This document shows positions 34,446 through 43,227 of a stretch of DNA of 61,051 bases, piece after piece. The notes under the pieces are model-generated. The model was not told the DNA's origin. It made no database searches and worked only from the letters and a program-made list of their open reading frames with translations. The position numbers were made by a program, and so were the translations under genes. The stretch covers positions 1 to 61,051 of the IMG/VR virus record IMGVR_UViG_3300044638_006390. One strand, 5' to 3'. Each line of letters begins with the position of its first letter. The stretch's first letter is position 1. Source of the stretch: a virus.

Positions 34446-36806
34446 TTACTGTGCTGCAAGTTGTGCTTCTAAAGATTCAACTCTTTCAATTAAACTCTGA
34501 ACGACCTTCATAGTCAGAGGTACTAATGTGTCACTTTTATAATACCTTAGCTTCATATTATTAACCATTTCATCTGTAATATTTGGCCAAGCCTGTGCAA
34601 GCTCATCACTAATACGATAAGTGGATAGTTGCTTATTTGACTCTTCTATTTCTTCTGCAATAAATCCATAATCTATATCCATTCTTCTTAATTGCGTAGT
34701 ATATTCTGTGTCTTCTGGTGATGGTTTCCAAGTAAATTTTCTTGGCCTTAAAGTCCTTATTATATTAAATGCTTCTTCTAAAGATATATCTTGTATATTC
34801 TCTTTTAATTCCCTCAAAGAACCGGGGTCTGCTAGATACCTGTACCCTGCAGTTGCTGAATCGTCTATTCTTGCAACAACACTATTTGAAGTTCTTGTCC
34901 CACTAAAGTCTTTTGAAATAAGATCAAAATTGCCAGTTCCTTCTCCAAGTAAAATATCTCCATGAACCATTAGAGTTCTGCTACCCGATGGCCTTCCACC
35001 TATTCCTGTAAAGCTTGCGTCTAGTTGCAATGCGTTAGTAGAGCTTTGCAATCTGGTCACCCTTGCTGGACCTGATGTTTGTCCAATTAATTGATTTACA
35101 GAAAAATATTGATAATCTGTTGGATTGTTGTTTATGTCTAGTGCAGTTGGTCCGCCTAACCTAATTGAGTATGTCGTAGAACCGCTTGGCCTTCCATGGT
35201 AAATGAAAATATTTCCATTAGTTGCACCAGATGTACCGCCATCAGCTCTAATTTGAAGTCCGCCATCAGTACCTCCTGTTGCCCCTGTTGCATATACGTT
35301 ATTCATGAACCCATTGCCAGATCCATCTACCCTAAATAAATTGTTAGTACTATTAAAAGTTGAACCACTAATTGTTGACGCACTGACAGTGCCAGTAAAT
35401 GTAGCTGATCCGTCAGAATTAATAGAGACTGTATTGGTTCCACTTGCATTATAAGCCTTGAGACCATTGGAATCTAATTGCACTCTATTGGCAGTTGTAT
35501 TTCCATTGGAGGTTATCGTTACTCCAACGCCACTAATTTGTGTTATTTGCTTTGAAGCGTTTTGACTAACCCCATTGCCTGCCTGTAATGCTCCTGCTCC
35601 AGTTGCTGCGTTAGACGCAACTGTTGATACTGCTGTACCACCTATGCCTATAGTTACGGTCCCATCAACTACTAAGTTAGTTCCATCATAAAGTAACTTA
35701 CTGCCTATAGAAAATTTATTTGCTCCTGCATTAAGGCCTGCAAAAAATATTGAACTTCCATAACCGCCTGATCCAAACTGTATACTATTTGTACCTATAG
35801 TTAGTCCACCAGCGGTTGAACTTTCAATCGTTGCGTTAGTTGTAATTGCTCCAGTAACAGTAAGGTTACCGTTATCAACCTTTATAAAATTAGTGTTGTT
35901 TCCAACTTTTAATAAAGACTGGCCAGTAGCTCCACCAGTTGGATTCCAGTAAAGCTGATTTGTTGCATCTCCTACAACAAGAACGCTTGACTCATCTGCA
36001 TTATTTGCAGCGTTGCGTCCCCAACGATTATACTCATTTAACCAAAGGCTTCTTGCAGCAAGTGAGCCTCTGATCGAGGCTGATCCAAACTCTGCTGTAC
36101 CATCTCCTCTAATAATCCAACCAGATGTTCCGCTTGTCCATACTCCTGTAGTTGGGTTATAGCTTCCATTGTAATCAGAAGATCTTATAATGGCTGTTGT
36201 TGCTGGTGGAGTTATTGTGGTTTGCGCACCTGATTGAGTCAAAACTATTTCATGTGCACCGATTGTTCCAGCTGTTATCTTTGCAGCAGTTAAATCTTGA
36301 ATAAATTGACTTTCAATTAATTGCGTAGTTGCAGACGCAGACGCAGAAGAAAAAGCTCCTGCATTTCCTGCGGTATTTACAGCTCTTACCTTAGCCTTGT
36401 ACGAAACAGGCGTTGGCGAAGCTCCTGTCAAGGTTGTGTTGTCAAGATCAGAAATAACAACCAGATTAGACTTTGTTATTCCAGAAACCATAGCTCCATC
36501 TGTTGTTGTGGATGCTCTTGCCTTTAGGGCTGTTTCAGTAACATCATTTGCTAAATATATTTTATATTCATAATAATCAAGGTCAACCATTGATGCATGA
36601 TTAAACCTGAGCATTGCAGACTTAAAGTTCGCTGCCAACAAAACACCAGTAATACTAGATGGACTCGATACAACGCCTGGAGTCTGAACCCTGATTGTGT
36701 CTGGAATAGCGTCAATAGCAGATATCTCTGTATTCTTTGGCTTTAAACTAAATAGATAATTAGTTGCTGGTTTTAATCCAGTTATAGTTTTTTTAATTGT
36801 TGCCAT
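34446..36806 (-). CDS. Tail fibre/spike with C-terminal S74 intramolecular chaperone
   Basis: 786 aa. It starts with a fibronectin-like domain (ITGLKPATNYLFSLKPK), continues with long beta-repeat regions (TGAITTNATIESSTAGGLTIGTNSIQFGSG) and ends with a peptidase S74 domain: GSLRELKENIQDISLEEAFNIIRTLRPRKFTW, then DYGFIAEEIEE and a coiled-coil MKVVQSLIERVESLEAQL. The Ser/Lys dyad (S-L-R-E-L-K) is present, so the chaperone should cleave itself off after helping the trimer fold. It is a host-binding spike or fibre. Confidence 0.85.
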   Translation of the reverse strand: MATIKKTITGLKPATNYLFSLKPKNTEISAIDAIPDTIRVQTPGVVSSPSSITGVLLAANFKSAMLRFNHASMVDLDYYEYKIYLANDVTETALKARASTTTDGAMVSGITKSNLVVISDLDNTTLTGASPTPVSYKAKVRAVNTAGNAGAFSSASASATTQLIESQFIQDLTAAKITAGTIGAHEIVLTQSGAQTTITPPATTAIIRSSDYNGSYNPTTGVWTSGTSGWIIRGDGTAEFGSASIRGSLAARSLWLNEYNRWGRNAANNADESSVLVVGDATNQLYWNPTGGATGQSLLKVGNNTNFIKVDNGNLTVTGAITTNATIESSTAGGLTIGTNSIQFGSGGYGSSIFFAGLNAGANKFSIGSKLLYDGTNLVVDGTVTIGIGGTAVSTVASNAATGAGALQAGNGVSQNASKQITQISGVGVTITSNGNTTANRVQLDSNGLKAYNASGTNTVSINSDGSATFTGTVSASTISGSTFNSTNNLFRVDGSGNGFMNNVYATGATGGTDGGLQIRADGGTSGATNGNIFIYHGRPSGSTTYSIRLGGPTALDINNNPTDYQYFSVNQLIGQTSGPARVTRLQSSTNALQLDASFTGIGGRPSGSRTLMVHGDILLGEGTGNFDLISKDFSGTRTSNSVVARIDDSATAGYRYLADPGSLRELKENIQDISLEEAFNIIRTLRPRKFTWKPSPEDTEYTTQLRRMDIDYGFIAEEIEESNKQLSTYRISDELAQAWPNITDEMVNNMKLRYYKSDTLVPLTMKVVQSLIERVESLEAQLAAQ

Positions 36807-37763
36807 TTAAGTTATTGTCCCTGTTGTGCTAAAAATTATTCCTTCGTATATTTCTTCATCCTCTAGTTCTAAGTTATAGTTTTTATTAAAAGAATATTGA
36901 TTAATCTTAAAATCTTTGTCAGAAGAGTTAATATTTTTTTTGTCTAATATTTCTATCTCAAAAGAAAACGATCCATATAAATCTTCGTAAGAAGTTAATA
37001 TATCTAAAGTTCTAATATCAATAGAGAATATTACTTCATCTTCAAGAGTAGTAGAATTATATAGATCAATCTCTTGTGATTTAACTTCCATTTGACCAGT
37101 AGTGGTCAAGGATGTTTTGTTAATCTTTATAGATATTATTCCAGAGCTAGGAGTTTTTTGTCCATTAATTTTTAAGAGTGGACCACTAAAAGATCCAAGA
37201 ACTTTATTTCCAGGAGTGTTACTTTTTTGATTTTGCCAAGAACCATCTCCAGGAATAAATGAAACTGCAGAAATTCTAGAGTTAGTACTATCTGCTTTCA
37301 CTACGTTTGAATAGTAGTTAACAGCGTTCGTTGATTGTGCTATAAAGTTTGCGCCATTAGGATTGGCGGTTTGATAATAAGATCCATCTGTCAACTGCAT
37401 ATATTGCACGTTGTCGTTATGATAATAAACATAATAATTGCCGGCAGGGACTGCTCCTGAATTAACTTCTGCAAGAGACTTAAAGCATAGGTTTGCGTCA
37501 GAGTCTATAATGCTATAGGTTAGCCTATTGATTGTATCAGTTTCGTAGACAACTGCATAAGAATCGTCATCAAATCCAACGTCTATTGATCCGTCTTGTT
37601 TCTTGGAATAAACTCTACCTATATTGACGTCTTCCATCGAGACGTAAATCCAGTCTCCAACTTTTAGATTTTCTGATGCAGCATCAAAAGCAATTTTCCT
37701 TCTTACTGCGGGGTAAGCAACAGCTGGAGGTGTTCCGTTTGAAGTGTAATTAAACCATGCCAT
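36807..37763 (-). CDS. Virion structural protein, 318 aa
   Basis: A beta-rich protein with NLKVGDWIYVSMEDVNIGRVYSKKQDGSIDVGFDD (SH3-like) near residue 35 and a long beta-sandwich C-terminal part. It lies between the S74 fibre and the 524-aa protein with 1-2 nt spacing. Likely a baseplate/fibre connector. Family not recognised. Confidence 0.55.
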   Translation of the reverse strand: MAWFNYTSNGTPPAVAYPAVRRKIAFDAASENLKVGDWIYVSMEDVNIGRVYSKKQDGSIDVGFDDDSYAVVYETDTINRLTYSIIDSDANLCFKSLAEVNSGAVPAGNYYVYYHNDNVQYMQLTDGSYYQTANPNGANFIAQSTNAVNYYSNVVKADSTNSRISAVSFIPGDGSWQNQKSNTPGNKVLGSFSGPLLKINGQKTPSSGIISIKINKTSLTTTGQMEVKSQEIDLYNSTTLEDEVIFSIDIRTLDILTSYEDLYGSFSFEIEILDKKNINSSDKDFKINQYSFNKNYNLELEDEEIYEGIIFSTTGTIT

Positions 37764-37765
37764 TA

Positions 37766-39340
37766 TTAAATCTCTTTATAAAGTATCTCAAACTCATAAG
37801 AGTTTGCACTGTCGTCATTAATTTCAATCTCAAAAGAAGCCTCATACTGGACGTTGCCACCTATTAATAATACCTCATTAAGGCCTGTTAAAACTAGATT
37901 CTGATAAGGTTTAGTAAGGACTGAATCATAGTATGCATTTCTTGCAGATTCGTAGTCAATTGCGTCAGCAGGAATTGCAAGACTTCCATCGGTACCATCG
38001 TGTTTGTGAACAGCAAGATCTATACCTCCTATTGTTACTCCAGACACTATGTCTATATTGCCTTCTATGGTTCCACCGTCTGACCTAAGATACTGGGAAT
38101 GAGGATTGCCGTCTAAATCATCTAGGTCATTATGAGAAGACCTAAGGCTTGCTCTACTACTCTCATCGGGCTCTATCGCCATAAAAGTTTCTTTGTATGA
38201 ATCTATATTTTGTATGGCATCTGTTATTAGTATCTTATTTCTTTTTGTTCCCTTTACTTCAAGCTGCATAAGATAGTTAATGTATCTTCTTTTCAATCTT
38301 ATTGCTTGTAGCAGTGCATCAAACTTGTTGTAATACTGATTATTCCTTTCAACAACGTCTGCAGTTATTGCGCCTAAGTTTCCTGTTATTGCACTTTCTG
38401 CAGTAAACATCTCTTTAAGCAGTGTCGGAATTTCTTTTCCAATCTCAGTCGTTTTCAGATCGTACATCATTGGCTCAATGACTTTAGACATAACGCTTAA
38501 CGCCGGCATTAAGTAATTATTATAAAAAGTTCTTGACGTATCTTGACTGTCTCTTTTTATTAGACTTAGTAAAGTTTGGATTTCAGTTGTTAGCGAATTT
38601 ATTTTGATAGAAAAAAACGCTTGGAATTGCGCGGCTTGTTTTTGAGATATTTGATCCACTTCGGCAGTGGGGATAGATACTGGTCCTGATGTGATTTCAG
38701 CTGCAATTTGTTTCGTGTAGTGTGTTGTTGTCTTCGCCCAGTCTGCGAAGTACTTTGAGATTTGTGCTTCGGTATCATTTCTATACTCTTCCCCCAAATA
38801 GTGTATGGCAATGTTTTTTAATATAGTTAATTCACTTAAAGTATACTTTAGTGCTTTTCTTGCTTCTACTAAGTGCCCAAAAGTTGAATGACTGATTATC
38901 AAGTCATACTCTTTGATGAACGCTCTACATGATCTACATAAGTGTTTCTCTGCAAATAGATATTGAGGGTAACAAATAAAGCCTGGTTCTTGCATCGCTG
39001 ATGCTGTTGGATCTGACTTTAATACATCTTTCCAAACAGCAGAATGAGCAACCTCAAGCTCTATGCTTGCGTATGGGTCTATGTTGACCTGATCAAGATT
39101 TTCTTCTATTTCATTTATCATTCCACCTATGTGGAATTCAGCTTGAATAATATAATTTCTTAGCTCTTCTATTGATATCTGTGATTTTTCAGTACTTAAA
39201 TTATTTCTTCTTGAACCTTTTTTAATGTTTTCAAATGAATTCAATCTTTCTTCAGAAGAATTAAATGAACTAACTGATTCTGGAGAATCTGAAAAAACGT
39301 CTTCAATTGGTGAGCTTTTACCTAAGCCATATGTAGCCAT
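37766..39340 (-). CDS. Virion structural protein, 524 aa
   Basis: Mostly helical (SIEELRNYIIQAEFHIGGMINEIEENLDQV, KYTLSELTILKNIAIHYLGEEYRNDTEAQISKYFADW) with a Cys-x-x-Cys (LCRSCRAF). A fibre-like segment follows (SSHNDLDDLDGNPHSQYLRSDGGTIEGNIDI, DGTDGSL) near residue 405. The HSQYLRSDGGT motif is common in phage fibres. Probably joins a structural body to a fibre part. Confidence 0.55.
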   Translation of the reverse strand: MATYGLGKSSPIEDVFSDSPESVSSFNSSEERLNSFENIKKGSRRNNLSTEKSQISIEELRNYIIQAEFHIGGMINEIEENLDQVNIDPYASIELEVAHSAVWKDVLKSDPTASAMQEPGFICYPQYLFAEKHLCRSCRAFIKEYDLIISHSTFGHLVEARKALKYTLSELTILKNIAIHYLGEEYRNDTEAQISKYFADWAKTTTHYTKQIAAEITSGPVSIPTAEVDQISQKQAAQFQAFFSIKINSLTTEIQTLLSLIKRDSQDTSRTFYNNYLMPALSVMSKVIEPMMYDLKTTEIGKEIPTLLKEMFTAESAITGNLGAITADVVERNNQYYNKFDALLQAIRLKRRYINYLMQLEVKGTKRNKILITDAIQNIDSYKETFMAIEPDESSRASLRSSHNDLDDLDGNPHSQYLRSDGGTIEGNIDIVSGVTIGGIDLAVHKHDGTDGSLAIPADAIDYESARNAYYDSVLTKPYQNLVLTGLNEVLLIGGNVQYEASFEIEINDDSANSYEFEILYKEI

Positions 39341-39352
39341 AATATTTTTTTC

Positions 39353-41230
39353 CTAAAATGTCGATCTTTTAATTCTAGAAGAAGGTTTTCTTCCACTTCT
39401 TTTTTTGAATCCAAGTACGTTTTCTGAAACTGCTTCTGCTCTTCCAGTAGCAAACCCAGAGCCTTTTTCTTTTTCGTTAACTTCGTCACCTGACTGTTTT
39501 GGCATAAAGAAAGTGTTAGAAAAAGATTCCGTATTTGTGGCAAATCTTGCTTTGTGCAACTCGCTGTAGTTCTGAGTAATAGACAGTAAAGCTAGCATGA
39601 GTGCGTCGTGCGCGTGGTCTACTGCTGAACCGCCAGCTTCAAACACTGGTCTTCCTGTTTGGGTAGTTCTAACAACAACATAAGAGATTAGCTGCATAAA
39701 CATTTCATCGTCTTTTGCTGGAAATACAATTGATTCTTTTTCTAAGTACTGACGAAGGTTATCTACCATGTATGGTTTAATCTCTTTTTTAACAACCTGT
39801 TTAGTATAAGGATCTCTAACGTCTATTGTTTCGCTAAAGCTAACTCCTTTTACTCTTGTCTTTAGTCCTGATATTGGATTTTCTACGCCATACTTATGAA
39901 GGAGTTCTACTTGTACTTCTCCATATCCACGGTCAACATAAATATGTTTAGGCATGTAGATGTCGTTTAGTTCTACGATTCTAGATACTGCTTTAGTCAG
40001 AGTATATTCTGATCTTTCAATTTCTTCTCTGTATGCAAGTTTTACTTTGTTTCTAAATCTAGGGTCTTCGTATGCATCAGAACAAACTTCCAGAACAACT
40101 ATATTTGTTCCTGCTCCGTACTTGTCCCAGTCAACACCAATAGTGTGAAAGCTTCTTGCAGAAGTCATCTCTGGATTATAGTTCCAACTTGGCTCAATAA
40201 AAGCTTTATCTACATACTTGCGCGGGTACACGCCTTCAGCGTCTTCTCCCCAGTCTGCTTCAATTTCGTGTCTGTATCCAATTTCAGAATACTGTTCTCT
40301 GAATTCATCTTCTTGCTCTTTAGCAAAGTATGGGTTGCAATATGAAGGAAACCAAAACTCTTTAAATCTTTCTGACCTACACCATTCCCAAAATCTTTCT
40401 CGCCTACCCGTTGGGGTAGATGCGCCAATCAAAACTTTGTCTGGTTGATCTTCTGCGGTTTTCTGCAACATTGCATACAGTGCATCTAGATCATCTGCAT
40501 GCATATAGTCCATTTCGTCAAGAACAATAACATGGGCTTCTTGACCACGAGCTACGTCTGACTTTCCACCAGAACGCATTCCTGATGTAAAAAATCTAAT
40601 TGTTGATCCATTACTGAACTGAATCATAAACTGAGGGCTTGTTACTTTTCTTGTGATTGAATTTAAAACAATCTCATTGTTAGCTGCAAGCCTTAGAATC
40701 TCTTGATAGATTAATTCTACGTGAGATTTCATTGGAGCAATAACTAGACATCTTCCGTCCTTATGAGTATAACTATAGTGAAGCAAGTAAACTGCCATAC
40801 TAAAAGTTTTACCTAAACGACGACCAGCTCTTAATACTTTTCTTGAAGCTGGATCTCTTAGAATGAGAGTTTGATAGACTCTTGTTTCTACATTTAAAAA
40901 TTGTCTTGCCCATACGCATGGGTCTTTGGCTATGTGTATTTGCCTTTGTTGCTCAGCAGAAATGCCGGCATCTAACAATTCTTCATCTATTTCAAAAGGT
41001 TCATCTATCAATAAAGCAAGTTCTCTATTAGTCAACTGCCTGCCTGCTATTGGAGAACCATCTGCCCAGTTTAGGTGAGTAAGTTTATTCTCAAAAACCC
41101 ATTCAATTCTATTGATTTGTTTATACGTTTCAACATCTTGAGCTTTTATTACTTCTAAAAGATCTTCTCTAGACAGCTTTTCTAAGTCTTGTCTAAACTT
41201 TTTAGTTTTATTTGAAATTGATAAACTCAT
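39353..41230 (-). CDS. Terminase large subunit
   Basis: 625 aa. Walker A RAGRRLGKT (135-142), motif-like GGKSDVARGQ, Walker B HVIVLDE (238-239 DE) and the coupling motif LIGASTPTGRRERFW define the packaging ATPase. The RNase H-like nuclease begins near FHTIGVDWDKYGAGTNIVVLEV with later DRGYGE and DHAHDALML acidic residues. It packages DNA into the prohead. It is followed by structural genes in the usual order. Confidence 0.95.
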   Translation of the reverse strand: MSLSISNKTKKFRQDLEKLSREDLLEVIKAQDVETYKQINRIEWVFENKLTHLNWADGSPIAGRQLTNRELALLIDEPFEIDEELLDAGISAEQQRQIHIAKDPCVWARQFLNVETRVYQTLILRDPASRKVLRAGRRLGKTFSMAVYLLHYSYTHKDGRCLVIAPMKSHVELIYQEILRLAANNEIVLNSITRKVTSPQFMIQFSNGSTIRFFTSGMRSGGKSDVARGQEAHVIVLDEMDYMHADDLDALYAMLQKTAEDQPDKVLIGASTPTGRRERFWEWCRSERFKEFWFPSYCNPYFAKEQEDEFREQYSEIGYRHEIEADWGEDAEGVYPRKYVDKAFIEPSWNYNPEMTSARSFHTIGVDWDKYGAGTNIVVLEVCSDAYEDPRFRNKVKLAYREEIERSEYTLTKAVSRIVELNDIYMPKHIYVDRGYGEVQVELLHKYGVENPISGLKTRVKGVSFSETIDVRDPYTKQVVKKEIKPYMVDNLRQYLEKESIVFPAKDDEMFMQLISYVVVRTTQTGRPVFEAGGSAVDHAHDALMLALLSITQNYSELHKARFATNTESFSNTFFMPKQSGDEVNEKEKGSGFATGRAEAVSENVLGFKKRSGRKPSSRIKRSTF

Positions 41231-41233
41231 ATT

Positions 41234-42667
41234 TTACCCAAAGTGAGCAGCCATCATTCCAGCCTCAGAACCTAACATGCTTCTTGCGTTAAGTCTTGAA
41301 TTTTGAATTGCAGCTACGCCTCTTGCTCGTGAAGTTGCAGCAACTTCGTTATCTCTATAGCCCATGCCAAACAATGGTTTGTTCATAGACCCCTGCATAG
41401 ATTTTACAGCATCCTTGGCAAAGTTTCCACCTGCCATCACACCTTTACCAGCTAATTTACCTAAGTCGTAAACTAAAGCTGCATTTCCAACGATACTAAG
41501 GCTTCGGAGTGCAACAGCTCCACCTTTCTTAAGAAGTTGATTTCTCAATACTCTAGCTGCGCCGCTTTCTCCAATGTCGTCTGCCATTTTTGCCAGTACT
41601 CTAATATTGCTTTTTTTAGGCAAGATTTTTCCAAGTGGACCTTTTCTTGCTATCTTGTCTCCAAATCTTCCTAGGTCGTCAACAGAGCCTGTTTTAGATA
41701 AAAATTCTGAAGCTTTTGTTGCATTTCCACCAAAGGCGTCGGTTGCTGCTTGTAATAGTTTTTTTCCACCGTTAGTATCTAGGAAATCCCATGGCGTCAT
41801 TGCAACGCCCAGACCTTCAGTTATTGACCTACTAAATATGCCACCCTGACTGTTGGATATGCCCCTAAGTCTTCCAACGCTAGCTGCTGCGGGAGATGGT
41901 GGACCGATCATAGGCGGCTTAATATTATTTATTCTTGCAATGTTCTTATCTAAGCCTTTTAATTTTTTGTCAACTCTTCCAAGTCTGCGCTCAAATCGAC
42001 CACCGCTTTTTCCTACAGATGTTCTAGCATCTACTTTTTTGGTTAGTTTATCAGCTCTAGTCTCTAATTTAAAGGTTTTTTGCATTGTAGACATTCTGCC
42101 TAGAACGCCTCCAGCCATAAGGTCTTCCGTAGATCCAGCGTCTATGATTCCTTTAGATTCTAATACTCCTCTTAGTCCTATTTTTTCTAAACCTTTTCCA
42201 AGCATTTTTGCACCTTGAAATGGTGTGTATAGACCTGTTGTATCTCCCATTCCTGACAAGGCAGATACCGATGGCATTCTAGTTGCTGCTCTTATTGATC
42301 CAACGTTTGCTTTAATTGATTGTTTAATAAATGGAGTCTTACCTGCTGATGCTGCAGAAGCTCCTCTAAACTTAGAAAATGTAAATGCGTTTGCGCTTGG
42401 GGCAGATGTGCTATTTCCAATGAATGAACCATACTTAGCAGCTCTTTTTGTTTGTCTTGCGGCCCTTCTTGTGTTTGTTGTTGAAACAGCGTCTCTATCT
42501 AGAAACCCGCCCTTGAACATTGTGTTTTCAAATCTTCTAACGTTCCAAGCCATAGTATGACTAATAGCTGGCATGTTTTCTGCCATCCTCATAAAGAGAG
42601 GCGATTGAGGAGGTGCTAAGTCATTTCCCATTTCTGGTTCAATGACATTACCTTGTCCATATTCCAT
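41234..42667 (-). CDS. Hypothetical basic protein, 477 aa
   Basis: Rich in Arg, Lys, Gly and Ser with many short repeats of RAARQTKRAAK and MLGKGLEKIGLRGVLESKG. Near residue 400 there is a hydrophobic segment (KKGGAVALRSLSIVGNAALVYDLGKLAGKGVMAGGN). It shares style and operon (3 nt from terminase, 1-nt overlap with the next gene) with the Gly-zipper gene and the nuclease giant. Possibly an internal virion or DNA-ejection protein. Confidence 0.5.
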   Translation of the reverse strand: MEYGQGNVIEPEMGNDLAPPQSPLFMRMAENMPAISHTMAWNVRRFENTMFKGGFLDRDAVSTTNTRRAARQTKRAAKYGSFIGNSTSAPSANAFTFSKFRGASAASAGKTPFIKQSIKANVGSIRAATRMPSVSALSGMGDTTGLYTPFQGAKMLGKGLEKIGLRGVLESKGIIDAGSTEDLMAGGVLGRMSTMQKTFKLETRADKLTKKVDARTSVGKSGGRFERRLGRVDKKLKGLDKNIARINNIKPPMIGPPSPAAASVGRLRGISNSQGGIFSRSITEGLGVAMTPWDFLDTNGGKKLLQAATDAFGGNATKASEFLSKTGSVDDLGRFGDKIARKGPLGKILPKKSNIRVLAKMADDIGESGAARVLRNQLLKKGGAVALRSLSIVGNAALVYDLGKLAGKGVMAGGNFAKDAVKSMQGSMNKPLFGMGYRDNEVAATSRARGVAAIQNSRLNARSMLGSEAGMMAAHFG

Positions 42668-43224
42668 TAGCCTCTCCTCGAGTTATGCATTCCGAGAACT
42701 ATATTTCCATTAGCGTTAAGAGATTGAGCTGTCATTAAAGATGCGTTGCTAGGTCTTCCATATTTTTTCATAGTATTTCTAGCTTCCATTAACCCAAGTC
42801 CAGCAACAGTACCAGCTCCAACGGTTGCTCCACCAACTCCACCGGCAATAGTTCCACCTATTCCTCCCATTATTCCACGCTTTTTTGCGCCCATTATTCC
42901 GCCACCTATTGCTCCGCTTAGTCCTCCAAGCACTCCAGCACCAACTGCACTTTTTGCTATGACTTCGTTTGAGTTTCTCCCATATAAGTTTAATGCACCT
43001 GCATTTGCCATTCTAAATGGAGCTCCTGCCATTCCAGATATTCCAGCTCCAAGAGCAATGCTTGGCGTCAGGTCGGTTCCAAGAACTGCCTGGTCTGCTT
43101 CTGGATTATCAAATGCTATATCCATGGCGTTGTCAATAGTGCCCTTGGCTACTTTGTTGGCCATGCCTGCACCAAAGATGCCAGCCATGCCTGCACCCAT
43201 TAAAACTCTTTTACCTATAGCCAT
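42667..43224 (-). CDS. Glycine-zipper membrane-active protein
   Basis: 185 aa, dominated by Gly/Ala/Met: LMGAGMAGIFGAGMANKVAKG, SAVGAGVLGGLSGAIGGGIMGAKKRGIMGGIGGTIAGGVGGATVGAGTVAG. The G-x-x-x-G pattern is that of glycine zippers, which pack in membranes. It could form a membrane channel for DNA ejection or belong to a virion core. Function inferred. Confidence 0.55.
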   Translation of the reverse strand: MAIGKRVLMGAGMAGIFGAGMANKVAKGTIDNAMDIAFDNPEADQAVLGTDLTPSIALGAGISGMAGAPFRMANAGALNLYGRNSNEVIAKSAVGAGVLGGLSGAIGGGIMGAKKRGIMGGIGGTIAGGVGGATVGAGTVAGLGLMEARNTMKKYGRPSNASLMTAQSLNANGNIVLGMHNSRRG

Positions 43225-43227
43225 TTT